Positions 28,653-41,179 of a stretch of DNA of 64,000 nt are shown here, piece after piece. The notes under the pieces are model-generated. The model worked only from the letters and a program-made list of their open reading frames with translations, was not told the origin of the DNA and ran no database searches. Made by a program: the position numbers and the translations under genes. The stretch is from Xylogone sp. PMI_703 (lineage: Eukaryota; Ascomycota; Leotiomycetes): the NCBI GenBank assembly GCA_021399445.1, contig JAJTUQ010000003.1, positions 2,666,001-2,730,000 of the forward strand, read 5' to 3'. Position 1 is the stretch's first letter, and each line of letters opens with the position of its first letter.

Positions 28653-30804
28653 TTAATTAAGTATACCTTCCCACATGCCAGGGCCGCCAAAGCCGCCGAA
28701 AGCAGGGTGAAGACTGGATTGCGAAACTCGGGAAGCCTCAGAGCCGCAGCATATTCTCTTGCGACCTAGCGATGCCGTCGATGTCGACTGCACGGCGACC
28801 TGGCCATTGGAACTGCAGTCCAATGGCTGTGGTGCCCTAGATCGAACCAGGCTGTCAGACCAGCCGCTCTCCGCGCATGGTTGGAAATGTTCGTTGAGCA
28901 TCTCCCGGACATTCTCTTGCAGAGAGTTCTCGAGCGAAAGAGGCCGGCTACGCTTTGCACCAGCCCTGATGGGCGATTCCATCCTTGGATGGCTGTGAAG
29001 TTCCTGAAGAGCCCGTGCAGCATCGTGCTCAGAGTCCCTTGAGAAGTAATCCAGTTCACAGTCACGCTTTGCCAGGGGCGTACCAAGCGAGAGGTCAATG
29101 AAATCTTTGCCCATGGATCCAGTGTACGAATCAGGTGACGACGTATATTCAGCACAGTAGATTTCGGGAACTGTGGGAATTGCCATCCGGCCCTGCTTCT
29201 CACTACACAGCTTCGCATACCGACAGCGCGCCTGGACATCCAGTTTGGACGACAACGGCGCGCTCATCAGTGAGGAGGCAGACGAGATCGAAGAAGAGCG
29301 AGATGATCGACTTGACGTGTCAGAGATCATCGATTCTGGGGACGATGCGGAGGAAACGGAATTGGCCAATGAGGACCGGCGACGTATTATGCAGGGGAGA
29401 GGCGAGGCGTTGGAGTGCCACCTCTCTGTGGCTTGAGCGGCGCACGCGCTCGAATTCTGGCCCATCGCTAGACTCATCGAAGACTTGCCCAGAAGGTGAG
29501 ACGCAGTACTCACTGCAGGAGTGCTGTATCCCGTGCTCTGGGGGGTAAGTCTCGGAGTGGGAAGCAGGCCGAGAGATGGTGCTAGCTTGGGGTAGACAAT
29601 CGATGGCGATGGCTCGAGGATGCTGGGGGTATAATATTTTGGGGTTGGGGTAGAATCCAGAGAGCCACAGCCAAATGTCGGCGCGCGCTCGACAGAGGGA
29701 ACTGATGGTCGTGGCGATGGTGGGGCAATCGCCGTATCACTAGTTTTCGATGTCGAGGGCAATATCCCTTCGATGTTGTCCAACTCGGGGTTGAGCATCA
29801 GAACGATCGTTTTCCAGTCCGCTGATTGCTCAGCGATGCGCGGGCAAGCGGCCGCAGACGGGGAAGGGGGTTGAGATGGGGTATACTTCAGGACGATATC
29901 AGTCCAGCGCTGGAAGACAGCATCGGTAATATGCAGCTTCCAGTTCACGGCAAGGAGGAATGCCATTTCATTCTGGTTAATTTCAAGGGTGTTGAGGCCC
30001 GAGATCTTACTCCAAGCTCGCGCGGAATAATTGCGGTCCTGAAGATACTTGGAAGCGAGGATTAGTGCGGCCAAAAACATGCGGCGGCCGCACTGCAGGG
30101 CACGACTGGAATGGCCATCCTCGGGCTGTTCCATGGTGAAGTCGTGCTTGGGAACATGGGGCTTAATCAAAATTAGATAATACAGGGCGACCTGGAGAGT
30201 GGAGTAACTCGTCCGGGATCGTCTCAAAGTCTCTTGAATAAATGTTCGGAGGGGAAGGACTCCCTTATTACCCATCTCGCTTCGGCATGTTACCGAGGAA
30301 AGGGGCCAAATAGCTTCGACAATCTGGGCAGAGGAATCTGGGGAAGTTATTGAGCCGTCATTCTTTGGATAACGTGTGCATAAATGTGAGCTTACCGACG
30401 AGGCTGTCGACAAAGTTGACCTTTCGATCGCATTGACGTACTAATGGAGGAGGACATCGCGCGGTGCTAGTTCTCCTGGGGTGCTGGCGCTGCTGCTGCG
30501 GCTGTTCTGGCACGCAGGCTGGGAGCACCTTGTGCTTGGGCCAGTATGTCGCAATCGAAATGCCCTGTTCGCATGTATTGCTGGAGCTAGTTGAGGAGGC
30601 TACGGCTTGCGCACCGTAGCTGTAGGTTTCGGATGAGGTATCAGGGTCGGAGGAGCCTGTGATTGACGTGTCGTCTGAGGTCTGCGAGGAGGCGTCTGAC
30701 CAGACGGAGGCTGAGGAGGAGGAGGCGGAGGAAGCTAGCGAAGAGCCATATGGACCGTGGTATGAAGCGATGTAAGGCGGCGAATCATCTCGACCGCAAT
30801 TCAT
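28653..30804 (-). CDS. PHO85-family (Pcl5-like) cyclin
   Basis: Predicted 697-aa cyclin of the PHO80/PCL group that partners the Pho85-type CDK. Two exons, 30804-30396 and 30337-28653, join in frame across a 58-nt intron (GTAAGC...CCCAG). The cyclin box lies at roughly residues 130-290. It contains FVDSLVDSSAQIVEAIW, LRTFIQETLRRSRTSYSTLQ, the helix GRRMFLAALILASKYLQDRN and the motif ARAWSKISGLNTLEINQNE. This is the form seen in proteins annotated as G1/S-specific cyclin Pcl5 in aspergilli. The C-terminal half is long, Ser/Pro-rich and probably disordered. The start is the first ATG (30804, MNCGRDDSPPYI); the frame stays open 19 codons further up but has no ATG. The exact PCL subclass is uncertain. 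Confidence 0.85.
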
Positions 30805-33800
30805 CTTCGAGTTTTTGGGGGAGGTTGTGAAGTCTTTCAGGAACGAAAAAACTCCAGTCACCGTCTATACAAAGCCAAACCGATTAAACCGTTATAGAAC
30901 CGTTCCTTAAGACCTTCTAACAAGATACAGGCCCGCACAACAGCCGAATGCCGTTGCAGAGCTAGGTAATCGAGGGAGGAGGGATTGAGGAGGGATCTAG
31001 AGCAAAGGGATCTCGAAGATCTCTTCACAAACGATAAAACCGGCTGACGATGTAAGACTGGCGACTGGAGTAGATTTGGAGAGGACGAAGAGCATTGTGA
31101 CCTTTCCGACGGTGGAAATGGTAACGGTGGTGATAGATGGTGAGTTAGCAGTGCATACCACCAACTACCATTCGAGCAAGGACGTCGAGCGCAGGAAGAC
31201 GGTTGGTTTCTGATCTGTATGTGGGGGTATTATCTGCTGCGGGTACAGAAAAAAAGAGGCAGTCCGAAGAGATATAAAAACCAAAAAGAGAGACAGCGAA
31301 AAAAGGATTGAGTGGAGTTGGGTTGAGGATCGTGGAGGCAAAACGGTTGTCTGGACCCAAAGCACGTCGCCGGGCTTTCAGGCTGGTGGTAGAAAAGGTA
31401 CCCGTTTCAAGAGGGTATGACTGTTCTGCAGAGTGGCAAGGCCTAGCCGAGTACCGCGATCGCTAGTTGTTTTGAAGGAGGCAGGCCACTGTGGAATAGG
31501 CTGCCGCGAGGGGTATTAGAAGAAAATAACGGAGGACAAAGGCGCGTACGAGAACGTGGCGAGTTCTTCTGCAGGAGGTTGAAAGCAAGATCTGCGCCTG
31601 GGTTTTCGAAAGGAGCAGGAATGAGTTTTCTGGGCCCCTTTTTTGGTGGTTGATGACTCCCTTGCGTAGAAGGCGAAGGGGGGTTTTGGGGGGTGAGAGG
31701 AGAGGCGCCGGGTTATCGCAGAGAGGGAGGCTGGAATAACACGCTGGCGGGCGGTTTTTGGGGGACAGGAAATTAGAAAAGACAGGGAAATTTTTGGAGA
31801 GATGAAGCAGAAAAAGCCAGGTCGAGAAGAATACGTGCGAGATGTGTGATCGGTGGACAATAGTGAATATTTTTGCAGACTTCTAAGAGCCGCTTCCTCT
31901 ATTGCTTGGAATCATACATGGCGGACGGGTTGGAGATCGAAATGGGACAGCTGTCGCGGGCATCTGCTGGGTTTTGAGGAGGCAAGCGAGCGTTTGGGAC
32001 GGGGCCTGGCGAGGGGGAGAGAGCGACGTTCGCAGCGCGAAAAGAGTCACACACTTTCAAGGAAGGCGGATGGGCGTGGGCCCACGAGCCACCTCACGCT
32101 TTCAACGCCTTCGCGCTCCCTGGGCCGGGGGTCCGGGTGGCAACAGCGACCACTGCCGCACATATTTTTCTTCGCTGCCCATTCCCCCCCCCAGCACCAG
32201 CACCAGGCCCCGGCAAGCCCCCCTCTCTCATCTCTCATCTCTCTTTCTGGCTCGCCCTCTCGCGCTCTCCCTCTCCGCCACTCGTTGGCTGCAGCAACAC
32301 AATTTTCCCAGCACCGCCAGTCCACCATTACTCACTCTCTGTCACTCACCATTCCTCGAGAGAAATGCCCCTTCACTCGCCCAATCTCACCTGGGGGCGA
32401 TGCACCACTCACACGCGTCCGTCATCGTGCTGGATCGCCCCCAATGAACAAGTTGCAAGTAATTGTGGTAACCAAGGCCAAGTAGCCCAGAATAATAATA
32501 CCGTGTCAAGCGTGTGTGAGCACACGGTACAGCGGTACAGCAGTACAGCACAGTACAGCACCGAGAACTTGGGTGGTGCCGGTCGCCTGTGTACCATACC
32601 AGGCCTCGCCCTCCTCCCATCATCATCCTCCTCTTACTTTCCCAGCGCCAACCGGCGACCACCAGCACAGCGAATGTCGCCGCCCCTCCCCACGAACTTT
32701 ACTTTGCCTGCCTTGGGCTCCCATGGCTAGCTAGCCCGGCGAAGCATGCGAGAGAGAGAGAAGAGGCAGGAGAGAGGGCAAGCAGCACCGGCAGCACCAG
32801 AGAAGCATCATACATCATAGTGTTGCAGCAAGCAGTGCCGGGTCCCTCAGAAAGCGGGCTGTTGCCGAGAAGGATCCCCCTCTCTGCACTGCGTGGTACA
32901 CGGCTGCTGTTGCGCCCCGTTAGCACATCTGCTGCTTTGCCTATTGCGTTATTCATGGAGATGCAGCCTGGGGCTGTTAGGCAGAACCTCCCGCTGGCCC
33001 AACAGCCATGATCGACAGCCTCGAGGCATCACCAAAGACCACCGAGCCGCACAGCTTTCTCTTTCTCAGGACAGCCTGGCATAAAATACCTGCTACAGTC
33101 CAAGCCTTGCAAGCCTCGCACGCAGCAATAATGCCGTTTTGTACATACATAACATCATCCATGCGAGCAACGGTCGAATGGGTACGGAGTACGCAGGCAT
33201 TGTACTGTACCGCACGGCACTATTCTGTGCGGCCGGAACCTGGGAGTGACAGAGTGGCTACGGAGGTATTCTACCTAACCCCCCTCCAATTCCACACATC
33301 TTCCATCAGGCTTCCCGGTTCCAGATTATCCCACTACCGTCATCAACATTTCTCGCTTTCTCTTCTCAAGTACGATACTTTATGACAGTACATCTTCCTT
33401 CGATTAAAGATACGGCACCGTGTAATATGAATAGAACCTTACTCTCCCAGGAGTACCGGTAAAACCATACCGCACCATATCCTGCCGCAACGGCTGACGA
33501 CTTCTGGGAAGCGCGGGCTACAGGGTGCCTCTTCACAGCTGCAATTATTCGCCAGGGCTATGCCAGGGCGCATGGACCACTTGCTGTACTGCGCACACTG
33601 TCCTTTGTGCTGTGCAACGCACAAAATCTGCCCTCGTCATCTCCCTACGGAGGTACAGTGCTCATCCCCTGAGTTCGAAACAATGAACCTTCAACAGAAG
33701 GAGTAAGGGCAGAAATGATGCCCCTTACCAGCCTCGCTGCAAGAGCCTGACAGCATAAAAGAAACACCCCTAAAATAGAAAATGTTGGACTGCTTCCTTT

Positions 33801-36800
33801 CTCCAGCTTCACCGTCGCCGTGTCCTCAGCCTTCGGGCCACGCCACGCTGCTTACCTATGATTGAGTCGACCCTTCGGGATGGGAATAGGCATACATATC
33901 GCTCAATCCGGGCGATCCGTCCTCCCCCAGCAGAACACGAAGTCCCAAGTCTTCGCCACAGCTTTCCAAATTACTCAAGATAGACTGCAAGGTTTTCCAT
34001 TACGCTACTTCGTACTCTAGCACGATCTGGCTTCACGGAATGACCATTCTGAAGCTGAAATACCGTTCTGGATTAGGCCCATCTCCCCTTTGCCTGCTGC
34101 CGCAAGGAGAACCTCAAACATAGTGTGCAAGAGAAAGAGAGAGACAGAGGGCCAAGCCTCGTGCACACTCTCCATTCCTGCATGCCATTTCCGCCCACAA
34201 TGAGCGCAGTCATTATCCTAGAATATACTAGAGTACCTCCGTGTGTTGGAGCAGAATTGTTCGAGACGTCAGCTAGAGCAACTCTCATGCCCAGGCCGTC
34301 TCCCCGAGCTGCCGTACAGTACTGTACTGACGGGCTCGACAGGGTAATCATAATTCCATTCCAGGAGGGCAAGGGAGCAAGGCCCTGGAAATCTGTTCGA
34401 TGCCATCCCTGCGCCACACAGCCAATAGGGCACGGGTGGTAATTTCCCCGCTCCCTTATTTTGGGCCCCGATGATTGGTGGGGGGCTGCGAACGTTCAAG
34501 AATCACTGCATGCTGCCAGCTACCTGCTTCGACGCCATCCTCTTTGGCGATGCCTTCTCACTGGACCATCGTCATCCAGTCTGCAGTCCTCCCCATCCTT
34601 CGCGTGGATTACGATTTGACTCCTTCATCATGGCACGCTAGGTAGACTAAAGGAGGCATCAAGAGAAAGGTGTGTGTGGTGTGGGTTGTGTGCATTATCG
34701 AGAAAGTTCTTGCGTATACTGAAGTCGGAGACCAGCCCGTCGGTTTGATAGAGTTGATGGTGGGGAAGCCTTGACTCAGCCATTAGCAGACAAACACCTG
34801 CGGCCAAACTCATGCACGAGACACAGTCGAAGTGTGTTCAAAAGTTCACAGTACACGATACAATATCATAGCCAGAGCTTATCATCTTCACGTCTCTCAC
34901 GTCTAACTTTACAAAGTACCTTTTCATCTCCAAACAGAGAGATGATACAGCTAGAAAGCCTACACCTTTGCACTCCCAGCTCTTTCATGCTGCTATTCCT
35001 TCTGCTTCGGTCCGGTATCCCCAGCGTGAGTGCTATCGGAGGCCATGAGTCAAATCTTACGATCTTTTCCCTGCCAATTTAGATCCACACCCCCGGTGTT
35101 CTCGGGGATAGAAAGAAGGACTTGGACGGACAAGACAGAGTAAGATTATTTTCTTGACAGCTAATAGAACCTCACAGCGTCAATGACAAACGCGGGGAAG
35201 TGTGGCACCTGAATGGTGAGATTTTTCACTTCGTATGGATATAGTCAGAAACTACAGTATTTGGTGCAGTACCCGTAACACAGTCAATCAAAGCAGGGCC
35301 TCTGACACTGTTACGTACTATCTATCACACATGATCTGCTTCCGAAGCAGACTCACATTCTGAAGTCTATCAACACACGACCAACAAGAGATCCATCACG
35401 GGACAAAGCAGGTGACTCAGGACCAGTGCGCGGTAACGTGACCCCGATACAACTCTAAAGTATGGAGAGAACGTGCAGCCAAGGCGGCGCAATGTCCGCT
35501 GGGCGAACATCTGTTCGTTGTGGAGGCAGCATCCAGGGCGCCAAAAATGTGGTGGCCAGAAACAGCTGCATCCGTCGCGCAAATACCCGCGCGCATCGTG
35601 AGACTATCCAACATGCCACTGGTAGAATACACAGCAACCGATTAATGAGTATCAAAATCCGACGAGACGTTGCCAGACCTGCCAACAAAACCGCTCTCCT
35701 GCTTCGTCGGAGCAAGTCCTTGTACGGAGGTACATCTGAGTCATTCCTCTCCTTCCCAGCGAATCGCCCGATCCTGTCCGATCAACCCGAAAATGCTCCG
35801 GGAAAGCCCGTTTGCTATTTGTCCAAATGCGGTTGGGCACAGATCTGTTCATTGCGATCGCCCCCATCGGGAGCTAAAGAGGCAAAATTCTGGAAGAAGC
35901 AGCGGGACAGGCATAATTGGTGACTTTGGCGAGATTATGCAAATTTGTCCTCTTCTCGGGCACCTAAACGAAAAAGGGGTGGCGGGCTGTGCATGAGTCA
36001 TTGCCAATCAACAGCCACATATTGAAGATCCTCAGCCACAAGCGTGCGTCTGGAGATTTGCCCTACGATAGGCTACGGCTGCCGGACTAGTCCGATGACG
36101 ACGGAGAAAACTCTTGATCCAACAGGTGACACTCGACGTGTGTCGATACGTTTGAGAATGCGCCGGAAGCACCGACCTTGATGGTTGCATCGTGAGAAAA
36201 TTTATTCAAGTCATCTACTTCGTAGGTAGAAGCCGATCTCGGCATGAAAAGCTGTCGAATTTGCGGTAAAGGTAGGAGCTAAGCATTTCTTTTGCGTTGA
36301 TTAGGCAGAGAGATTGGGTTCCCAATCCTGCCATCAATAGTGTACCACTGTATTATTGATCACACTATTTGTTCATATCAATCCATAATATCGGCGATAG
36401 GAGCGCAGCCGAGCTTACTGGATCCATCTCTGGGATTCTTACTCCATTCCACTATTTGCCAGCAGAAGGCGATGGCAGCCCATCATGACACAGGATAATG
36501 CGACATACCCCGTACTGCTGCTAGGCCGAATAGGCAGCAGCGACAATCCGAAAGCTCTCTATTGTGGACATCAAGAATGGGCTGGACCTATCATTTCTTC
36601 CAGATGGGAGTGAATAGGACACGAGGGACGCCACGGTCAACTTCTGATCGGATAATCTTTGCCTCTACTTGTATTTTACGAGATGGAGGGGCACGGTGGA
36701 GGTACGTAGATGTGCAAGATCGTGATCGCATCAGGCTGAGTATCCAGAGATCTCTCCGTGAATCTGCCTCGTTTGTCTAGCTTCTTCTCCCTATTACGTG

Positions 36801-38679
36801 CATAAATGCGGGAAATCGATGTCATGGTAGAAGAAATGGTGGAAAGTCTCCTCTGTTGAAACATAGCTGATAAGCTGAACTTCTGGCGGAACTGGCGGAC
36901 CAGGGACTCCTGCTGGAGTGTGCGAACAGAATTCATAAGCCGTTATTACTTACTCATCTAACTCTTACGAGATCTTATCAAGCAAGCTAATGCTTTAAAC
37001 AGAGTTCAGCCTTGGCTTGACCATGCTCCATTCTACGGTACTACGGTAGCCTCGAGGAGCAGGCTAGAAGGCAGCAAGGCTATTTGTCTATGGGCCATTC
37101 TCTTTTGCCATGTCATCACGGTATAGTATTGTTGTTTCCTCTTTCTCTATTTCTAGAATCCTGATTCGGAGGATCAATTATGCGGTGTACTGTAGCACTG
37201 TCAGGCACACTGAGCATCGCGTCGCTCCGTCCCTCTACTACTCACTCTACCAAAGTTAACGCGCGCTGCGAGTTGATGTGGAGTTCGGGTATTTGTGGAT
37301 AAGGCCTCATCACGTGCTGAAGCGCGGAATTATGAGTCACGGTCCCCAATATTAGGACAGCACAAAGAGGCTGCTATGGTCTGGGATTCTTAGACATAGG
37401 CTGGCGTGGTTGTAGCCTATTAGCCTATTAGGTTTCGAGATGGGGCTAGGCTCGTTCCAGCTGAATGACATCGTCGCGGTGAAGAATGTAAGCACAGTGG
37501 TTGCTAGTGGCAACAACGTCTCTGTGGTATTTCCGAGGGCCATCATTATTATGGGTGTTAGAACTTCTCACGATGTTGGATCTCGTGGAGGTGGAAGAGA
37601 GGCTGGAAGTGGTTGCCTGTGGATAACTTTGCTGTCCATGGGACCTTCAGACCCAAATTTCCAATTTCACAGCAGCATACCAGCTGAGAATCAAGCCCTT
37701 CTTTTTCTGCCATAATGTCCGGTGGCTCACCGCATTTCCATCCACTGAGCCAGAGAACTCCGAACCCTCATAACCTGCTACTGCAAGGATCCCGTGACGA
37801 AGTTGGGTACCAGTTGGCTTTCTGAACGAAAGGCCAACGACACAGGTATCAAATCAAGCAAGAGGCCTTCCCTTTCCCCACACTATCAAGGCCCAAAGGA
37901 AGCCCTAATCTATACCGCCATCCAGCGAATATCGGGCTCCTCCGGACAAGTCGATACTCAAGATTTCGATTGCCGATGGACCAGATGCGCATGTGTACTG
38001 TGAAATTAACGGTCCAACACCCCACGTGGCTCCAATCTCGTCCTGTTTCCATGGTTCTCTTTTTGACTTCGTGTTACCCGACTTTTAACTGTAACCATCC
38101 CACGCTGATACCACGGGGGTCTTCTACTGCATGGTTACGGTATGGTACAGTACAGTACCGGTGCTTAGTTGTCTCTTTTCTTCGAGTCTGTTCTAGACTC
38201 GGCCCTATTAGCACCGAGGTGATCTTTGCGTGGTCTGTAAGGTATCTGGGATATGCAGTGTTGTCTAGACGTTGTGATTACTGTACTTTGGATTTGACCT
38301 GCGGAAGGACGGTCAGATCTCCCGAGACTCAGATGTGATACGTAGAGTTGAAGGAGAAGAATGACCAAGTCATTGAGTAAGAGCCGGCGCCCAAAAGCAT
38401 CCATCTAACACGGGATCTAATTATATATGCCACATTGACAGGTTACCTCTTTTAGTGGAGAAGGTACGGTATTATACGTTATATCTCATACCAATCCAGC
38501 ATAACTTAATTCTAGACCAATCTACAAAAATAATATCAAACCAGAGTAAACATCCCACTACTAAAACCAATAAAATGATGTGAATGGATCAAATATAGCT
38601 ATGGCCTTCAAGACTCACCTAACAGCCATTCACTCCATCACTGTCTATGCAAATATGCGCATTTATCTCAAAGACGATC
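30805..38679. other. Large gene-poor region upstream of the cyclin gene
   Basis: Nearly 7.9 kb without a gene I can support. The 31.2-32.4 kb part is pyrimidine/purine skewed and low in complexity, like a long fungal 5' leader. ORFs up to about 210 codons occur there on both strands, but their translations are simple-sequence and mutually overlapping. The rest is rich in GTAC-containing palindromic words (for example near 32525-32565, 33205, 34312 and 38140) and TACGGAGGTAC copies. No transposase, reverse transcriptase or terminal repeat was recognised. Confidence 0.5.
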
Positions 38680-38798
38680 ACATACGACCATAGATTGAGG
38701 AAAACTGGGCATCCCGTCCGCTCTGCCATACATAAGCCTCAAATCGGAGGTCTAGTAGTTGGGTCGGTGACGACCAGCGAATCCCCTCTGTTGTATGT
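38680..38798 (+). rRNA. 5S ribosomal RNA
   Basis: A 119-nt sequence matching the ascomycete 5S rRNA pattern. It starts acatacgaccatag, has the loop block atcccgtccgctc, the late conserved block tagtagttgggtcggtgacg, and ends gttgtatgt. Terminal helix I pairs acatacgac with gttgtatgt over nine base pairs, including one G-T. Helix II pairs gattgagg with cctcaaatc. A T-run follows directly. Filamentous ascomycetes usually carry dispersed single 5S genes, as here. Confidence 0.93.
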
Positions 38799-38805
38799 TT
38801 TTTTT
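38799..38805 (+). terminator. Pol III terminator of 5S rRNA
   Basis: A T-run immediately after the 5S 3' end, followed by an A-run, is a typical RNA polymerase III termination signal. Confidence 0.8.
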
Positions 38806-39448
38806 AAAAAAAAAGGAAATTTTGTTTCTTTTTTCTGTTCTCATTCTATCGGAGGTTGTAATTGAGTAGGTTGGACTTGGTCTTGGACTATAGTCGGGTA
38901 GGAGATTTGAGATTTGGAGGTGTGCTGTAGTTGTACCGAGGTACCTCTCCCCTCTGAGGTATAAAGGGATGGTTTTTTGTATAAGAGAAAAATATTTATG
39001 TTAGTTTCTGCACAGATCGTAAAAGGTAGGAAGCTGTGGGGATATTTTAAGTGTAGGTTGTGTTGGATAGAAATATCTAACTAGTTGACTATGAATTCAA
39101 ATGTGCAAATATAATATGTGTGTGTCTCTAGATTTATAAATTATTCGCAGCTCATCTAACTGGCGTAAAGCACAAAGACTACGCCGGAACTATAATAATG
39201 AACTCCTATCAGCTCTAAACCACAAGAACATATCTGCAACCCAGTGATATACTTCGGACTTATTCACATCAACCGATGGCACAGTTATAAGCATAATCCT
39301 GAGGCTAATCTGCGTCATAGCCCCTCCAATGGGAACCCGCGGGGCCTCTCCTATAAATACTATCCAGCTCTACGGTCTCAACTCTCCGCTGAGAGACGAA
39401 AATATGAGCCGCAGCAGATCCATAATTAACTGAAAGTATAATCGCTCG
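38806..39448. other. Spacer/promoter of the Zn2Cys6 gene
   Basis: AT-rich 640-bp region with no ORF of note. It lies between the 5S gene and the transcription-factor start codon and should contain that gene's promoter. Confidence 0.55.
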
Positions 39449-41179
39449 ATGCCTCCAGAGCGCCATCTTCCGTCCTCCGGTCAAGTCAAGGTTCGTCAAA
39501 GAAGTCAACGAGCATGCGGTCCATGCCGGAAGAGAAAGATCAAATGCGATGGCAAGGAGCCATGTGAGGCATGCGCTTGTTACGGATATGAATGTTCCTA
39601 CCGTGAGCTCCCACTTCGTGGAACTCAAACTCGCGCAGGCTCTGTGACAACACCACCTTCCAAAACTACTCCTGACAAAAATGAGTTTGGTCCACTGGAA
39701 CCGGCAATGCTGGAACCCAAGACTGATGGGCCATATTGCGCGACGCAGACTCTGGTGGATGATGCCCGTGGAGAACGTCTGCTTCACCAGTCGATCAGGA
39801 CCAGATTCACCTGTGTGACCAGCGCCATTGCTTCTCCACGGGTTCTTGGTGTCACGCTGGGGATGCCGAATCCTCCTAGACTTCAATCGTTTGGCTGGAA
39901 TCCCGGGAGAAGACCAGAACCTAAAGTCACGCCGCAGAATGATATCTGCAATATCATCTCCCTGGATGAGATGCAGCGGTACTCTACTATTTACTTCAAT
40001 GAGATCCATCCTTTTTTCCACATGCTCGATCGGCAAATGTTCGAAATGCGGGCCGCCAATTTCTGGACGCGGGAATGTCGCGGGACGGATTTTGAAGCTG
40101 TGATATGTGGTGTGGTTGCTTTGGGATCTTTCTTTGCGGGCTCCTCTCCGTGTGAGAAGGAAGGGGAAGTGGTGGAGCAGGGACGATTACTCCTGGAATT
40201 GAGTACCGCCCATGCACCATCTTTGCTCTCCTCCAAACACGTTGTGGCATGGGTTCTCCGTGCTATATATCTACGTTCTACGACGAGGCCACATATATCT
40301 TGGATGGCCTCCTGCACGGCCGTCCATATTGCGGAATCAATAGGCCTGCATCGGGATATTACTGTAACAGGGTGTGGCGTGCCTGAGTTACTGGAGATAG
40401 AGATTCGACGGAAGACATTCCTGGTGACTATGGCGATCAACAATTTCTTTGCAGCGGAATATGGGCGGACACAGGTTCACATTCAACCAGCAGAAAGTCA
40501 AACACTCCCTCCGAAACCCGAGGATCTAACTACTCAAACGATATCTATTCTACAGGCCGCACCGAATCCTCTCACCATCGATACTCCTGAGCTCGTGGAG
40601 TCACTCATGGCTGCAGCCTCCTTACCCGTAAACTCACCCTTTCTTGGACTTCTTAGAGCTGATACCTGCTTCTGCATTTTTAGACTCCTTCGTTTCAAAA
40701 GGATTAGTCTTGTGGCGGCACAAATCACCTCCCTTCTAGAAGTCATTCGCGTAGCATTAGATGGCGCGAAGTTTCTAATCAGCATGCAACATCCATGGTG
40801 GAATGTTGTCGGTACTCCCTTCCAAAGCGTGTGTATTCTCCTTTTTCTCGGGACAACAGAGAGCATGTCCTTGCTTCCGAAGGCCTTGGAGACCTTGAAG
40901 AACGTTGCAACCACCTATGACGGCGCTCTCTCAAGGGAAGCTCTCAATACCGCTCAAAGCTTAGTGCAACAAGTGCGTAATAAGAGAAATGAAGAGTTGG
41001 TGGATCTAGATCGAGGATTGGATATTATTGGAGGCCCTTCCTATCCTTCAGGTTCTCAGATGATGCCAGGAGTGCCCACTTATGACTGGAGTATCGGAAA
41101 TGATTTAGGATTTGCGGATATCTTGGATATAGGTGGTTACATTAATCTTGAAGATGATGGATTCCTTCAGATTCGCTGA
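39449..41179 (+). CDS. Zn2Cys6 fungal-type transcription factor
   Basis: Intronless 576-aa regulator. The binuclear zinc cluster is at residues 23-49 (C23, C26, C33, C39, C42, C49; spacing C-x2-C-x6-C-x5-C-x2-C-x6-C), with the basic stretch RKRKIK and a basic N-terminus. Residues about 180-420 resemble the fungal-specific transcription factor domain: FNEIHPFFHMLD at its start, then SWMASCTAVHIAESIGLHRD. The C-terminal tail is acidic and may be the activation region. The adjacent gene on the same strand, 0.9 kb downstream, encodes an MFS transporter. Zn2Cys6 proteins often regulate a linked transporter, so it is the natural candidate target. The inducing signal is unknown. Confidence 0.92.
   Translation: MPPERHLPSSGQVKVRQRSQRACGPCRKRKIKCDGKEPCEACACYGYECSYRELPLRGTQTRAGSVTTPPSKTTPDKNEFGPLEPAMLEPKTDGPYCATQTLVDDARGERLLHQSIRTRFTCVTSAIASPRVLGVTLGMPNPPRLQSFGWNPGRRPEPKVTPQNDICNIISLDEMQRYSTIYFNEIHPFFHMLDRQMFEMRAANFWTRECRGTDFEAVICGVVALGSFFAGSSPCEKEGEVVEQGRLLLELSTAHAPSLLSSKHVVAWVLRAIYLRSTTRPHISWMASCTAVHIAESIGLHRDITVTGCGVPELLEIEIRRKTFLVTMAINNFFAAEYGRTQVHIQPAESQTLPPKPEDLTTQTISILQAAPNPLTIDTPELVESLMAAASLPVNSPFLGLLRADTCFCIFRLLRFKRISLVAAQITSLLEVIRVALDGAKFLISMQHPWWNVVGTPFQSVCILLFLGTTESMSLLPKALETLKNVATTYDGALSREALNTAQSLVQQVRNKRNEELVDLDRGLDIIGGPSYPSGSQMMPGVPTYDWSIGNDLGFADILDIGGYINLEDDGFLQIR

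Noticed and set aside
30805..30861. Longer N-terminus for the cyclin starting at 30861
   Set aside because: The codon there is GTG with an in-frame stop just upstream; the first ATG is at 30804.
31853..32485. 210-codon plus-strand ORF, with a second overlapping 181-codon ORF
   Set aside because: The translations are low-complexity (Ser/Pro/Arg), overlap in two frames and show no conserved motif. Best explained by skewed leader-type sequence.
39305..40036. 243-codon open frame on the minus strand
   Set aside because: It is antisense to the Zn2Cys6 gene, where the sense frame has a clear zinc cluster; the antisense translation shows no family resemblance.
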